Shown in pieces: positions 24,069-30,991 of a stretch of 34,069 nucleotides of DNA (the first letter of the stretch is position 1; each line of letters begins with the position of its first letter). Where the stretch lies: assembly GCF_001742745.1 (NCBI RefSeq), contig NZ_MJAK01000016.1:1-34069 (forward strand), in the 5' to 3' direction. The stretch is from Curtobacterium sp. ER1/6. GTDB lineage: Bacteria; Actinomycetota; Actinomycetes; Actinomycetales; Microbacteriaceae. A model generated the notes under the pieces. That model was not told the DNA's origin. It did not search any database and saw only the letters and a list, made by a program, of their open reading frames with translations. The position numbers and the translations under genes were made by a program.

Positions 24069-25303
24069 GCCGTCCACGGGAGCACCGCCTCGACGACGTG
24101 CGTGCCGGATGCGTCCCGACCTGCCGAGAAGGACCCGCCGAGGAGCCTCGCCCGCTCGGCCAGCCCGCGCAGGCCGTGCCCCGCCGGAGCCGCGTCAGGC
24201 GTCGCCGCGTCGGACGTCGCCGCGTCGGGCGTCGCCGTCGCCTGCTCGGCACGGTGCGCCGTCGGGTTCGTCACCCGGACCCGGAGCGCCGGCCCGTGCA
24301 CGACGTCCACCGTGACGGTGACCGGCTGTCCGGCCGCGTGCCGCCGGGCGTTGGTCAGGCCCTCCTGCACGACCCGGTACGCGTGTCGGCCGACGGCGTC
24401 CGGTGCGTCGGCGCTCGCCGGGGCCGTCGTCGCCGTGACGTCGGCGCCCGAGCGGCGCGCTTCGTCGAGCAGCGCCGGCAGGTCTCGCAGCGTCGGCTGC
24501 GGGGGTGCGGTGCCCGTCGTCGCGTCGGCCGGGTCACGCAGGACGCCGAGCACGTCGCGGAGCTCGGTCAGCGCGGAGTGCGCCTCGGCACGGACCACGC
24601 CGGCGGCCTCGACGGTCTCCTCGGGGGAGAGCGAGCGACCGCGGTACTCGAGCGCCCCGGCGTGCAGGGCGACGAGGGAGAGCCGGTGCCCGAGCACGTC
24701 GTGCATCTCCCGGGCGAGGTGTGCGCGCTCCTGCTCGCGGGCCCGGTCCTCGCGGAGCTGCTGGTCCCGCTCGAGCAGGGCGGCACGTTCGCGCAGCCCG
24801 TCCAGCAGGGCCCGCCGCTGCCCGATCGCGATGCCGACCGCCACGAGGAGCGCGGTGCACACGACGGCCGCGATCGCGACCTGCCAGAGCGGGGTCGGCT
24901 CCTGCTCGGGGAACAGGTCCTCGCCGGCCAACGTCGCGGCGACGAGCGCAGCGCTGCCGATCGCGATCTCCAGCGGCCGACGCCGGGTCACGAGCGACAC
25001 GAGGGCCAGCGCGGCCGCACCGGCCGCGAGCGTCGACACGGTGCTGGCGGCGACGACGAGCACGCCGACGAGGAGCGGTGCCCGGTGGCGGAACGGTACG
25101 AGGACGACGGCGACGACCCCGACGGCGAAGTCGACGAGCAGGTGCGCGCCGAGGCGGCTGTCGCTGATCGTGTCGACCTCCGTGGTCGACCAGACCGTGG
25201 CGAACAGGAACAGCCCGACGAGCACGACGACCACGAGTCGCCAGGTCTCGGCCCAGACGCGGCTCGCGACGGGCACGGGCGGGCGGAGCGCGGTCGTGGT
25301 CAT
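24065..25303 (-). CDS. NarL-type sensor histidine kinase (HisKA_3)
   Basis: 412 residues. Membrane segments occupy about residues 20-160 with short connecting loops, so the sensor is probably intramembrane. A coiled-coil-like stretch (RALLDGLRERAALLERDQQL) leads to the phosphoacceptor motif HLAREMHDVLGHRLSLVALH with His201. The ATPase domain has VVQEGLTNARRHAAG and ends with GHGLRGLAERARLLGG. Between these boxes is a low-complexity insert made of repeated DAAT/S units. The start codon follows a TAGGCT box by 7 nt. The signal is unknown. Confidence 0.93.
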   Translation of the reverse strand: MTTTALRPPVPVASRVWAETWRLVVVVLVGLFLFATVWSTTEVDTISDSRLGAHLLVDFAVGVVAVVLVPFRHRAPLLVGVLVVAASTVSTLAAGAAALALVSLVTRRRPLEIAIGSAALVAATLAGEDLFPEQEPTPLWQVAIAAVVCTALLVAVGIAIGQRRALLDGLRERAALLERDQQLREDRAREQERAHLAREMHDVLGHRLSLVALHAGALEYRGRSLSPEETVEAAGVVRAEAHSALTELRDVLGVLRDPADATTGTAPPQPTLRDLPALLDEARRSGADVTATTAPASADAPDAVGRHAYRVVQEGLTNARRHAAGQPVTVTVDVVHGPALRVRVTNPTAHRAEQATATPDAATSDAATPDAAPAGHGLRGLAERARLLGGSFSAGRDASGTHVVEAVLPWTA

Positions 25304-25310
25304 GCCCTCG

Positions 25311-25316
25311 AGCCTA
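25311..25316 (-). promoter_or_regulatory. Predicted -10 box of the kinase/regulator pair (leaderless)
   Basis: TAGGCT on the minus strand ends 7 nt before the ATG at 25303; no clear -35 box is visible. Confidence 0.42.
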
Positions 25317-25373
25317 GGAACACCGGGGCCGGCGCGGATCGTCCGAAGGTCGTAAGAAGCGACCGGCGGACCG

Positions 25374-26222
25374 TCAGACCGCGTCGACCAGTGCCTGCGC
25401 CAGCGGGTGCCACGGACGCGACGCCGGTCCGCTCAGCACCAGCGTCCGCACGTACCGCGGCTCGACGGGCAGCATGACGAGGTCGTCCGGCAGCATCACG
25501 CGCCCGAGCGACGGCACGATGGACACCCCCTCGCCGCGCTGGATCATCCCGAACATCGTGCTCATCTCCCGGACCCGGTGCGCCCACCGGAACGGCTGCC
25601 CGGCGAGCTCGTGCATCCGCTCGATCTGGTGCTCGCAGCCACCGCCGCCCGCGACCAGGCCGTCCTCGTGCAGGTCGTCCAGGCTCATCGACGCCGTCCC
25701 CGCGAGCGGGTGGTCCCGCCGGACGACCGCACCCATCTCGTCGCGCGCCACCACGACGCCGCCGTCGGGGACCGGGGACGGGTCCACGAGCACGGCCGCG
25801 TCCACGGTGCCGGCCTCGAGCCACTCGGCCATCTCGTCGTCGTCACCCTCGTAGACCTGCACGTCGACGTCGGGCAGCGTCACCGCCCACAGCTCGCGGA
25901 GCCGCGGCAGCAGGCCCTGGCACACCGTGGGGACGGCGGCGAGGCGCACGGTGCCGCGCGCCGTGGCGGGCCGCACCACGGCCTCCAGGGCGTCGACGGA
26001 GGCGACCACGCTGCGGGCGTGCGCCAGCATGCGCTCGCCGAGCGGGGTGACGACGGCCGCGCCGCCGCGCCGGACGACGGGTCCGCCGACCTCGCGCTCC
26101 AGCCCCGCGACGGCGTGCGAGACCGCCGACTGACCGACACCGAGCGCTGCGGCGGCCCCGGTGAAGGAGCCGGCGTCCACCGTGGCGACGAACGCGCGGA
26201 GCTGGGGGACGGAGAGCGTCAT
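25374..26222 (-). CDS. LysR-family transcriptional regulator
   Basis: 282 residues. The winged HTH is at the N-terminus: FVATVDAGSFTGAAAALGVG followed by QSAVSHAVAGLEREVGGPVV. The effector-binding domain follows (VRLAAVPTVCQGLLPRLREL, VDAAVLVDPSPVPDGGVVVA, GEGVSIVPSLGRVML). The ATG at 26222 has AAGGAG 5 nt upstream. It is divergent from the EamA exporter gene, and the short region between them carries GGGTCAT repeats, so it most likely controls that exporter and itself. The inducer is unknown. Confidence 0.94.
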   Translation of the reverse strand: MTLSVPQLRAFVATVDAGSFTGAAAALGVGQSAVSHAVAGLEREVGGPVVRRGGAAVVTPLGERMLAHARSVVASVDALEAVVRPATARGTVRLAAVPTVCQGLLPRLRELWAVTLPDVDVQVYEGDDDEMAEWLEAGTVDAAVLVDPSPVPDGGVVVARDEMGAVVRRDHPLAGTASMSLDDLHEDGLVAGGGGCEHQIERMHELAGQPFRWAHRVREMSTMFGMIQRGEGVSIVPSLGRVMLPDDLVMLPVEPRYVRTLVLSGPASRPWHPLAQALVDAV

Positions 26223-26235
26223 GCGGCTCCTTCAT

Positions 26236-26271
26236 GGGGTCATGCGGGTCATTCGTTCGACACATGACCCG
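26236..26271. promoter_or_regulatory. GGGTCAT repeats: candidate LysR binding region
   Basis: GGGGTCAT (26236-26243) and CGGGTCAT (26245-26252) are direct repeats 9 bp apart. CGGGTCAT forms an inverted repeat with ATGACCCG (26264-26271). The motif spans the LysR/EamA divergent region and the first possible EamA start codons. Binding is inferred. Confidence 0.5.
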
Positions 26272-27226
26272 GCGGTGGTCGATGCTAGCGCTCGTGAACG
26301 CCCTCCTCTACGTCCTGGTCGCCCTCACCTGGGGCTCGAGCTTCTTCTTCGCGAAGATCGGGCTCGAGGGGCTCGCCCCGCAGCAGGTCGCCACCGTCCG
26401 CACGGTCCTCGGAGCCCTCACGCTCGTCGTGGTGCTGCTCGCAACCCGTCGACGGTGGCCGCGCGAGCGGCGCGTCTGGGGGCACCTGTTCGTCGTCGCG
26501 GTGTTCCTCAACGCCGTCCCGTCCTCGCTCATGGCGTGGGCCGAGCAGACCGTGCCGTCGGGCCTGGCGAGCATCTACAACGCCACGACGCCGATCATGA
26601 CGCTCCTCGCGCTCGCGGTGCTGGTGCCGTCGGAACGGCTCAGCCGCCGCCAGCTCGGCGGCGTCGTGCTGGGGATCGCGGGCGTCCTCGTGCTCGTCGG
26701 TCCGTGGGACCTGGTCGGCGACCCCGCCGTGCTCGCCACCGTCCCCGGCCAGGTCGCACTGCTCGGCATGACCGCGTCCTACGGCATCGGACTGGCCTGG
26801 CTCCGGCGCTTCGGCGTCGGCAGCGGGCAGGACCCGACGACGGTCGCGACGGTGCAGCTCACCCTGGCGGCGCTGCTCATGCTGCTGGTCGCGCCGGTCA
26901 TCGCGACCGGGCCGGTGGACCTGGACTGGAGGATCGTGGCCGCGATGGTGGCGCTCGGTGCGGTGGGCACGGGGCTGGCCTACGCGTGGAACACGCGCTT
27001 GGTCGGCGCGTGGGGCGCGGGGCGCGCTTCGACCGTGACCTACCTGACGCCGGTGGTCGGGGTGGCGCTCGGGGTCCTCGTGCTCGGGGAGCCGCTGCGG
27101 TGGAACGAGCCCGTGGGTGGGCTGGTGGTGCTGCTCGGGATCGCGTTGGCGTCCGGGGTGCTGCGCGGGCGACGGCGGGTCGTGCCGTCCGTCGCGGCGA
27201 CGGACCCGGCCGTCAGAACGCGCTGA
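26264..27226 (+). CDS. EamA/DMT-family transporter
   Basis: About 320 residues with ten predicted TM helices in two EamA halves. The first half begins LVNALLYVLVALTWGSSFFF and contains AWAEQTVPSGLASIYNATTP. The second includes GAVGTGLAYAWNTRLVGAWG and YLTPVVGVALGVLVLGEPLR. The family exports amino acids, metabolites or drugs; the substrate is unknown. The start is uncertain: ATG codons at 26234, 26264 and 26282 are in frame and none has a ribosome binding site. 26264 gives a normal basic N-terminus, but it lies within the inverted repeat, which favours 26282. The 3' end overlaps the convergent phosphotransferase gene by 14 bp. Confidence 0.9.
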   Translation: MTRRWSMLALVNALLYVLVALTWGSSFFFAKIGLEGLAPQQVATVRTVLGALTLVVVLLATRRRWPRERRVWGHLFVVAVFLNAVPSSLMAWAEQTVPSGLASIYNATTPIMTLLALAVLVPSERLSRRQLGGVVLGIAGVLVLVGPWDLVGDPAVLATVPGQVALLGMTASYGIGLAWLRRFGVGSGQDPTTVATVQLTLAALLMLLVAPVIATGPVDLDWRIVAAMVALGAVGTGLAYAWNTRLVGAWGAGRASTVTYLTPVVGVALGVLVLGEPLRWNEPVGGLVVLLGIALASGVLRGRRRVVPSVAATDPAVRTR

Positions 27227-28094
27227 GGGCAGCCCGCAGCATCCGCTGGCCCTGCGCCTCGAACGCCGGGTCACCGACGGCGAACGCCCACACGGCCGTC
27301 CCCACCGCCTCCCGCAGTTGCAGCCACCGCCAGTCGTCCGCCTCGCGCGGATCGTCGCCGTAGCCCTCGATGAACGCCTGTTCGAGCCGCGGCTTCCGCT
27401 CCCAGTACAGGACGGCGAGCCGGGTGAGGTCCGTCGCCGCCGGGCGGAGGGCGAAGCGCCCGAAGTCGATGACGTGCAGGCGGTCCTCGTGCACGATCCA
27501 GTTCCGGGGGTGCCAGTCGCCGTGCGTCGGTACCACCGTGACCGGGTGCGGCTCGGCCGACCGGAGCAGGGACCGGACGCGTCGGACCGTGGCGGGGTCG
27601 ATCCGGTGCGGGGCATCGAGCAGGCGGAGCGCCTTCGCGGTCTCGACGGCCAGGTGGTCCGGGTCGGTGATCGCCGTCTGGTCGTGGAACCGACGGAGGA
27701 TCCGGCCCGCCTGACGATGGAGGTCCGACGACGTCTCGTCGTCGGTGCCGAGGGCGAGGCGACCGGGGATGCGGTCGATGACGAGGACGCGGGCCTCGAC
27801 GTCGGCGTGCGTCAGCGGAGCGGTGTCGCCGTGCCGGACCAGCTCGCCGGTCCACGAGCGGTGGGCGAGCAGTTCGCGGGGGAAGTGCGTGTTGTCCGGG
27901 CCGCATGCCTTCACCGTGTGGTCGCCGTGGGAGCTCCGGACGTGCAGCACCCGGGTGTCGAGCAGACCCCACGAGTCGTCCGTCACGACCACAGAACCGG
28001 GCAGCACCCGCTCGACGAACGCGACCTGCGCCGCGTCCAGTCCGCTGTCACCCCACCGCACGGCAGCATCTTCGCAGGTGCCGCCGCCGATCAC
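27213..28094 (-). CDS. Aminoglycoside/choline phosphotransferase-family protein
   Basis: About 293 residues with the APH kinase core: catalytic VVPTHGDWHPRNWIVHE, metal-binding HVIDFGRFALRPAATDLTRL, and an N-lobe Lys in DHTVKACGPDN. It transfers phosphate from ATP to a small hydroxylated molecule; APH-fold relatives act on aminoglycosides, choline or homoserine, and resistance cannot be assumed. The GTG at 28094 overlaps the VOC stop (GTGA), which decided the start. A GTG at 28061 would remove 11 residues. It is co-transcribed with the VOC gene, and such pairs are often linked to small-molecule modification. Confidence 0.85.
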   Translation of the reverse strand: MIGGGTCEDAAVRWGDSGLDAAQVAFVERVLPGSVVVTDDSWGLLDTRVLHVRSSHGDHTVKACGPDNTHFPRELLAHRSWTGELVRHGDTAPLTHADVEARVLVIDRIPGRLALGTDDETSSDLHRQAGRILRRFHDQTAITDPDHLAVETAKALRLLDAPHRIDPATVRRVRSLLRSAEPHPVTVVPTHGDWHPRNWIVHEDRLHVIDFGRFALRPAATDLTRLAVLYWERKPRLEQAFIEGYGDDPREADDWRWLQLREAVGTAVWAFAVGDPAFEAQGQRMLRAALSAF

Positions 28095-28540
28095 GGTGTC
28101 GGCGTCGAGGCCGATCCGGCGGGTCGCCGGCCGATCGAGGACTGGAAGCGCAGCAGGTAGCCGTCCGGGTCCTGCACGAGGAACTGGTGGACGCCCGCCT
28201 GCTCGTCGCCCACGTCGTACCAGGTCGTCTCGGGCTCCGTGAAGAGCGGGATCCCGGCCGCGGTGAGCCGTCGGGCGAGGGCGGCGCTGTCCGGGACGGC
28301 GACCTGGAAGTTCACGCCGCGGCCCAGCGGGGCGTCGAGCGGGCCCGTCAGCCAGTTGCGACCGACCCCGGCCTGCTCGAGCATCACGTGCGCGGTTCCC
28401 CGCACGAGGTAGGCGAAGCGCTCCTGCGGGCGGTCGTACCGTACGGCGAAGCCGCAGAGCCCGCACCAGAAGGCGATGCTGCGGTCGAGGTCGCGCACGA
28501 GCAGCTCGGGCACGAGTGCCGGTTCGGTGAGGTCGTCCAC
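28091..28540 (-). CDS. VOC-superfamily protein (glyoxalase/bleomycin-resistance fold)
   Basis: 149 residues, the usual length for a two-module VOC protein. The first repeat is VPELLVRDLDRSIAFWCGLC with GFAVRYDRPQERFAYL. The second is VNFQVAVPDSAALARRLTAA with HQFLVQDPDGYLLRF. The spacing and the absence of the usual metal ligand set resemble the bleomycin-binding group, where the protein sequesters the drug instead of catalysing a reaction; that is inference. The GTG at 28540 has GGCGGG directly upstream. It is divergent from the GNAT gene with only 33 bp between starts. Confidence 0.83.
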   Translation of the reverse strand: MDDLTEPALVPELLVRDLDRSIAFWCGLCGFAVRYDRPQERFAYLVRGTAHVMLEQAGVGRNWLTGPLDAPLGRGVNFQVAVPDSAALARRLTAAGIPLFTEPETTWYDVGDEQAGVHQFLVQDPDGYLLRFQSSIGRRPAGSASTPTP

Positions 28541-28561
28541 CCCGCCATCGTCGCACCGTCC

Positions 28562-28567
28562 TACGCT
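28562..28567 (+). promoter_or_regulatory. Predicted -10 box of the GNAT gene (leaderless)
   Basis: TACGCT ends 6 nt before the GTG at 28574, in the 33-bp divergent gap. No -35 box is recognised. Confidence 0.4.
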
Positions 28568-28573
28568 CTCCTC

Positions 28574-29059
28574 GTGCTGACGATCGTGATCGCGGACCCG
28601 GACGAGCCGGCCGCCCAGGAGGTCATCAGGGCGTACACGACCGAGGTCGCGTCGCGGTGGTACGGGCGGTCGGCCACGGACGACGAGGTCGAGCGGGCAC
28701 GTGCCGACGAGCCGTCCGACGACCTGCGTGGAACGACCGGGGCGTTCTTCGTCGCGATGGAGGACGGTCACGCGGTCGGTTGTGCGGGTGTCCGGTACCG
28801 CTCCGGTGTCGGCGAGCTCACGAAGGTGTTCACCCGTCCGACGCACCGTGGACGGGGAGTCGGCACGGTGCTGCTCGACACCGTCGAAGCGGCGTGCCGA
28901 GCGCGCAGGATCGACGTGGTCCGGCTCGACACCAGGGCGGAACTCGCCGAGGCGTGTGCGATGTACGAGCGCCGTGGCTACGGACGCGTCGACCCGTTCA
29001 ACGACGAGCCGTACTCGGACCGGTGGTACGAGAAGCGTCTCGTCGACTGCGCCCGGTAG
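28574..29059 (+). CDS. GNAT-family N-acetyltransferase
   Basis: 161 residues. The acetyl-CoA pyrophosphate loop is THRGRGVGTVLLDTVEAACR. Strand 4 is AVGCAGVRYRSGVGELTKVF, and the C-terminal ACAMYERRGYGRVDPFNDEP is typical of GNAT enzymes acting on small molecules. The substrate is unknown. The GTG start at 28574 directly follows a TACGCT box by 6 nt. Neighbouring phosphotransferase, VOC and exporter genes hint at small-molecule detoxification, but they are in separate transcripts. Confidence 0.88.
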   Translation: MLTIVIADPDEPAAQEVIRAYTTEVASRWYGRSATDDEVERARADEPSDDLRGTTGAFFVAMEDGHAVGCAGVRYRSGVGELTKVFTRPTHRGRGVGTVLLDTVEAACRARRIDVVRLDTRAELAEACAMYERRGYGRVDPFNDEPYSDRWYEKRLVDCAR

Positions 29060-29122
29060 GGACGCCCTGCGGTCGGACGGCCGTTCCTCCGCGGACGCTC
29101 ATCCGGTCGTCGCACGCGGTGC

Positions 29123-29151
29123 TTGTCGCGTCCGGGTCGCCCCGGTACAGT
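29123..29151 (+). promoter_or_regulatory. Promoter upstream of the small ORF and fdhA
   Basis: -35 TTGTCG (29123-29128), 17-nt spacer, -10 TACAGT (29146-29151), start predicted near 29158. The fdhA leader would be about 270 nt, unusually long for this window, and contains a possible 38-codon ORF plus a small hairpin (ACACCCG at 29375-29381 with CGGGTGT at 29395-29401) just before the fdhA ribosome binding site. Confidence 0.6.
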
Positions 29152-29211
29152 CCGAGCAACCGCCGACGCAGACGGGATCCCACGACGCAACGACGCAAGT
29201 GAGGACCAGGC

Positions 29212-29328
29212 ATGGACGTGTCCACCAGGACGGGGACCAGGGTTCGATCCGACCCGGTGCCCGACGCCGCCTCCGTCGTCGAGGAGCCGCACCGCGGGAG
29301 CGCCGTGAGCGGAGCCGCGGTGTCCTGA
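29212..29328 (+). CDS. Possible 38-residue small protein or leader peptide before fdhA
   Basis: ATG at 29212 with GAGG about 7 nt upstream. The 38 codons run to TGA at 29326-29328, and all but three end in G or C, as in real genes here. The peptide starts MDVSTRTGTRVRSDPVPDAA, is hydrophilic and lacks a membrane segment or any known motif. It lies between the predicted promoter and fdhA (102 bp before the fdhA ATG), so it would be the first gene of that transcript. High-GC DNA makes chance ORFs of this size common, so confidence is moderate. Confidence 0.4.
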   Translation: MDVSTRTGTRVRSDPVPDAASVVEEPHRGSAVSGAAVS

Positions 29329-29430
29329 GCGGTGGCCCTCCGGCGTCCGGCACTGCTGCGCGCCGACGGGCCACACACCCGACGCCCGCACCCGCGGGTG
29401 TCACCGCCGCCGACGATCGAGGAGGATCAC

Positions 29431-30651
29431 ATGGCGAGCAACCACGCAGTCGCGTACCAGGGACCGGGGAAGGTCGAGGTCATCGAGACCGAGTACCCGA
29501 CCTTCGAACTCAAGGACGGACCCGGCGTCAACCCGGCGAACGTCGGACGCAAGGTCAACCACGGGGCGATCCTGCGCACCGTGGCGACGAACATCTGCGG
29601 CAGCGACCAGCACATGGTCCGCGGGCGCACGACGGCACCGACCGACCTCGTGCTCGGGCACGAGATCACCGGCGAGGTCGTCGAGGTCGGGTCGGACGTC
29701 GAGTTCATCAAGGTCGGCGACATCGTCTCCGTGCCCTTCAACATCGCCTGTGGCCGCTGTCGCAACTGCAAGGAGCGCAAGACCGGCATCTGCCTCAACG
29801 TCAACCCGGACCGTCCGGGCAGCGCCTACGGCTACGTCGACATGGGCGGCTGGGTCGGCGGCCAGGCCGAGTACGTGCTCGTGCCGTACGCCGACTGGAA
29901 CCTGCTGAAGTTCCCGGACCGCGACCAGGCGCTCGAGAAGATCCTCGACCTCGCGATGCTGTCGGACATCTTCCCGACCGGCTTCCACGGCGCGGTGACC
30001 GCCGGCGTCGAGGTCGGCTCGACGGTCTACGTCGCGGGTGCCGGGCCGGTCGGTCTCGCTGCCGCCACCGGTGCGATGCTGCTCGGCGCGAGCGTCGTCA
30101 TCGTCGGTGACATGAACGCCGACCGGCTCGCGCAGGCCCGGACCTTCGGCTGCGAGACCGTCGACCTGACGAAGGGCGACCCGGCCGACCAGATCGACCA
30201 GATCCTCGGCGAGCCGCTGGTCGACTGCGGCATCGACGCCGTCGGCTTCGAGGCGAAGGGCCACGGCTCCGGCTCGGGCCACGAGGCCCCGGCGACGGTG
30301 CTCAACTCGCTGATGGACGTGACGGCGGCCGGTGGTGCCCTCGGCATCCCCGGGCTCTACGTCACGGGTGACCCGGGCGGCGTCGACGAGGCCGCCCAGA
30401 AGGGTGCGCTGTCCCTCAGCCTCGGCACCGGTTGGGCGAAGTCGCTGTCCTTCACGACCGGACAGTGCCCGGTGATGAAGTACAACCGGCAGCTCATGAT
30501 GGCGATCCTGCACGACCGCACGAGCATCGCGAAGAACGTCAACGCGAAGCCCATCGGCCTCGACGAGGCCCCGCGCGGCTACGAGGAGTTCGACAAGGGC
30601 GCGGCGACGAAGTACGTCCTCAACCCGAACGGTCTCATCCCCGCGGCCTGA
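29431..30651 (+). CDS. fdhA: Glutathione-independent formaldehyde dehydrogenase
   Basis: 406 residues, matching Pseudomonas-type FdhA in length. Zinc-dependent MDR fold: catalytic zinc ligands Cys56 (ATNICGSDQH) and His77-Glu78 (VLGHEIT). Structural zinc is bound by Cys107, Cys110, Cys113 and Cys121 (ACGRCRNCKERKTGIC). The NAD-binding loop is VYVAGAGPVGLAAATGAMLL, with an Asp after the second strand (VIVGDMN). The long insertion and the C-terminal ATKYVLNPNGLIP match the class that oxidises formaldehyde with tightly bound NAD and can also dismutate aldehydes. The ATG at 29431 has GGAGGA 5 nt upstream, the best ribosome binding site in the window. It is followed by a terminator-like hairpin. 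Confidence 0.95.
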   Translation: MASNHAVAYQGPGKVEVIETEYPTFELKDGPGVNPANVGRKVNHGAILRTVATNICGSDQHMVRGRTTAPTDLVLGHEITGEVVEVGSDVEFIKVGDIVSVPFNIACGRCRNCKERKTGICLNVNPDRPGSAYGYVDMGGWVGGQAEYVLVPYADWNLLKFPDRDQALEKILDLAMLSDIFPTGFHGAVTAGVEVGSTVYVAGAGPVGLAAATGAMLLGASVVIVGDMNADRLAQARTFGCETVDLTKGDPADQIDQILGEPLVDCGIDAVGFEAKGHGSGSGHEAPATVLNSLMDVTAAGGALGIPGLYVTGDPGGVDEAAQKGALSLSLGTGWAKSLSFTTGQCPVMKYNRQLMMAILHDRTSIAKNVNAKPIGLDEAPRGYEEFDKGAATKYVLNPNGLIPAA

Positions 30652-30666
30652 CCACCGCAGCACACC

Positions 30667-30702
30667 GGCCCGCGCCCCGTCGTCTCCGACGCGGCGCGGG
30701 CC
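30667..30702. terminator. Hairpin after fdhA, likely bidirectional terminator
   Basis: GGCCCGCGCC (30667-30676) pairs with GGCGCGGGCC (30693-30702), a perfect 10-bp GC stem with a 16-nt loop. It lies between the convergent fdhA (stop 30651) and the 86-residue membrane protein gene (stop 30731). There is no U-tract. Confidence 0.65.
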
Positions 30703-30730
30703 GTTCCCGTCGTGCTGCTCGATCGTGCGA

Positions 30731-30991
30731 TCAGCGCCCGGAGCCGTCGACCGGTCCGCCGCGGTTCCTCCTCGCCGTGACCACGATGAGCGCGGCGGCG
30801 CAGACGACCGGGACCGCCGCAAGTGCGACGCTCGTCCGTGCCAGCCGGAGGGACAGGGGGTCATCCGCGGGCAACGCCCATCCCGCGACCGCGGCCAGGG
30901 AGAGGGCGGCACCGGCCCCCGCCCCGATGAGCACGGCGAGCAAAGTGACGAGGTACCCGTCGCGGTGGCCTCTCTCGCGTCCGGTCGTCAC
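30731..30991 (-). CDS. Small two-TM membrane protein coupled to a secreted protein
   Basis: 86 residues, family not recognised. Two hydrophobic segments (about 12-41, containing LLAVLIGAGAGAALSLAAVA, and 53-73, TSVALAAVPVVCAAALIVVT) are joined by a short loop with acidic residues (PADDPLSL). The ends are basic, predicting both termini in the cytoplasm. The GTG start overlaps the stop of the upstream secreted-protein gene as GTGA (30991-30988), so the two are translationally coupled. The arrangement suits an immunity, anchoring or export-helper protein for its partner, but that is inference only. Confidence 0.75.
   Translation of the reverse strand: MTTGRERGHRDGYLVTLLAVLIGAGAGAALSLAAVAGWALPADDPLSLRLARTSVALAAVPVVCAAALIVVTARRNRGGPVDGSGR

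Noticed and set aside
27213..28540. Antibiotic resistance cassette (APH plus bleomycin-fold VOC)
   Set aside because: The folds are very broad, no mobile-element signatures flank the genes, and codon use matches the neighbours; calling resistance would go beyond the evidence.
28541..28846. N-terminal extension of the VOC protein up to 28846
   Set aside because: It would run antisense through the GNAT gene and its promoter and adds no domain; the VOC fold starts right after the GTG at 28540.
30027..30347. Minus-strand ORFs inside fdhA
   Set aside because: Antisense shadows of a complete, well-recognised gene, with no ribosome binding sites or domains.
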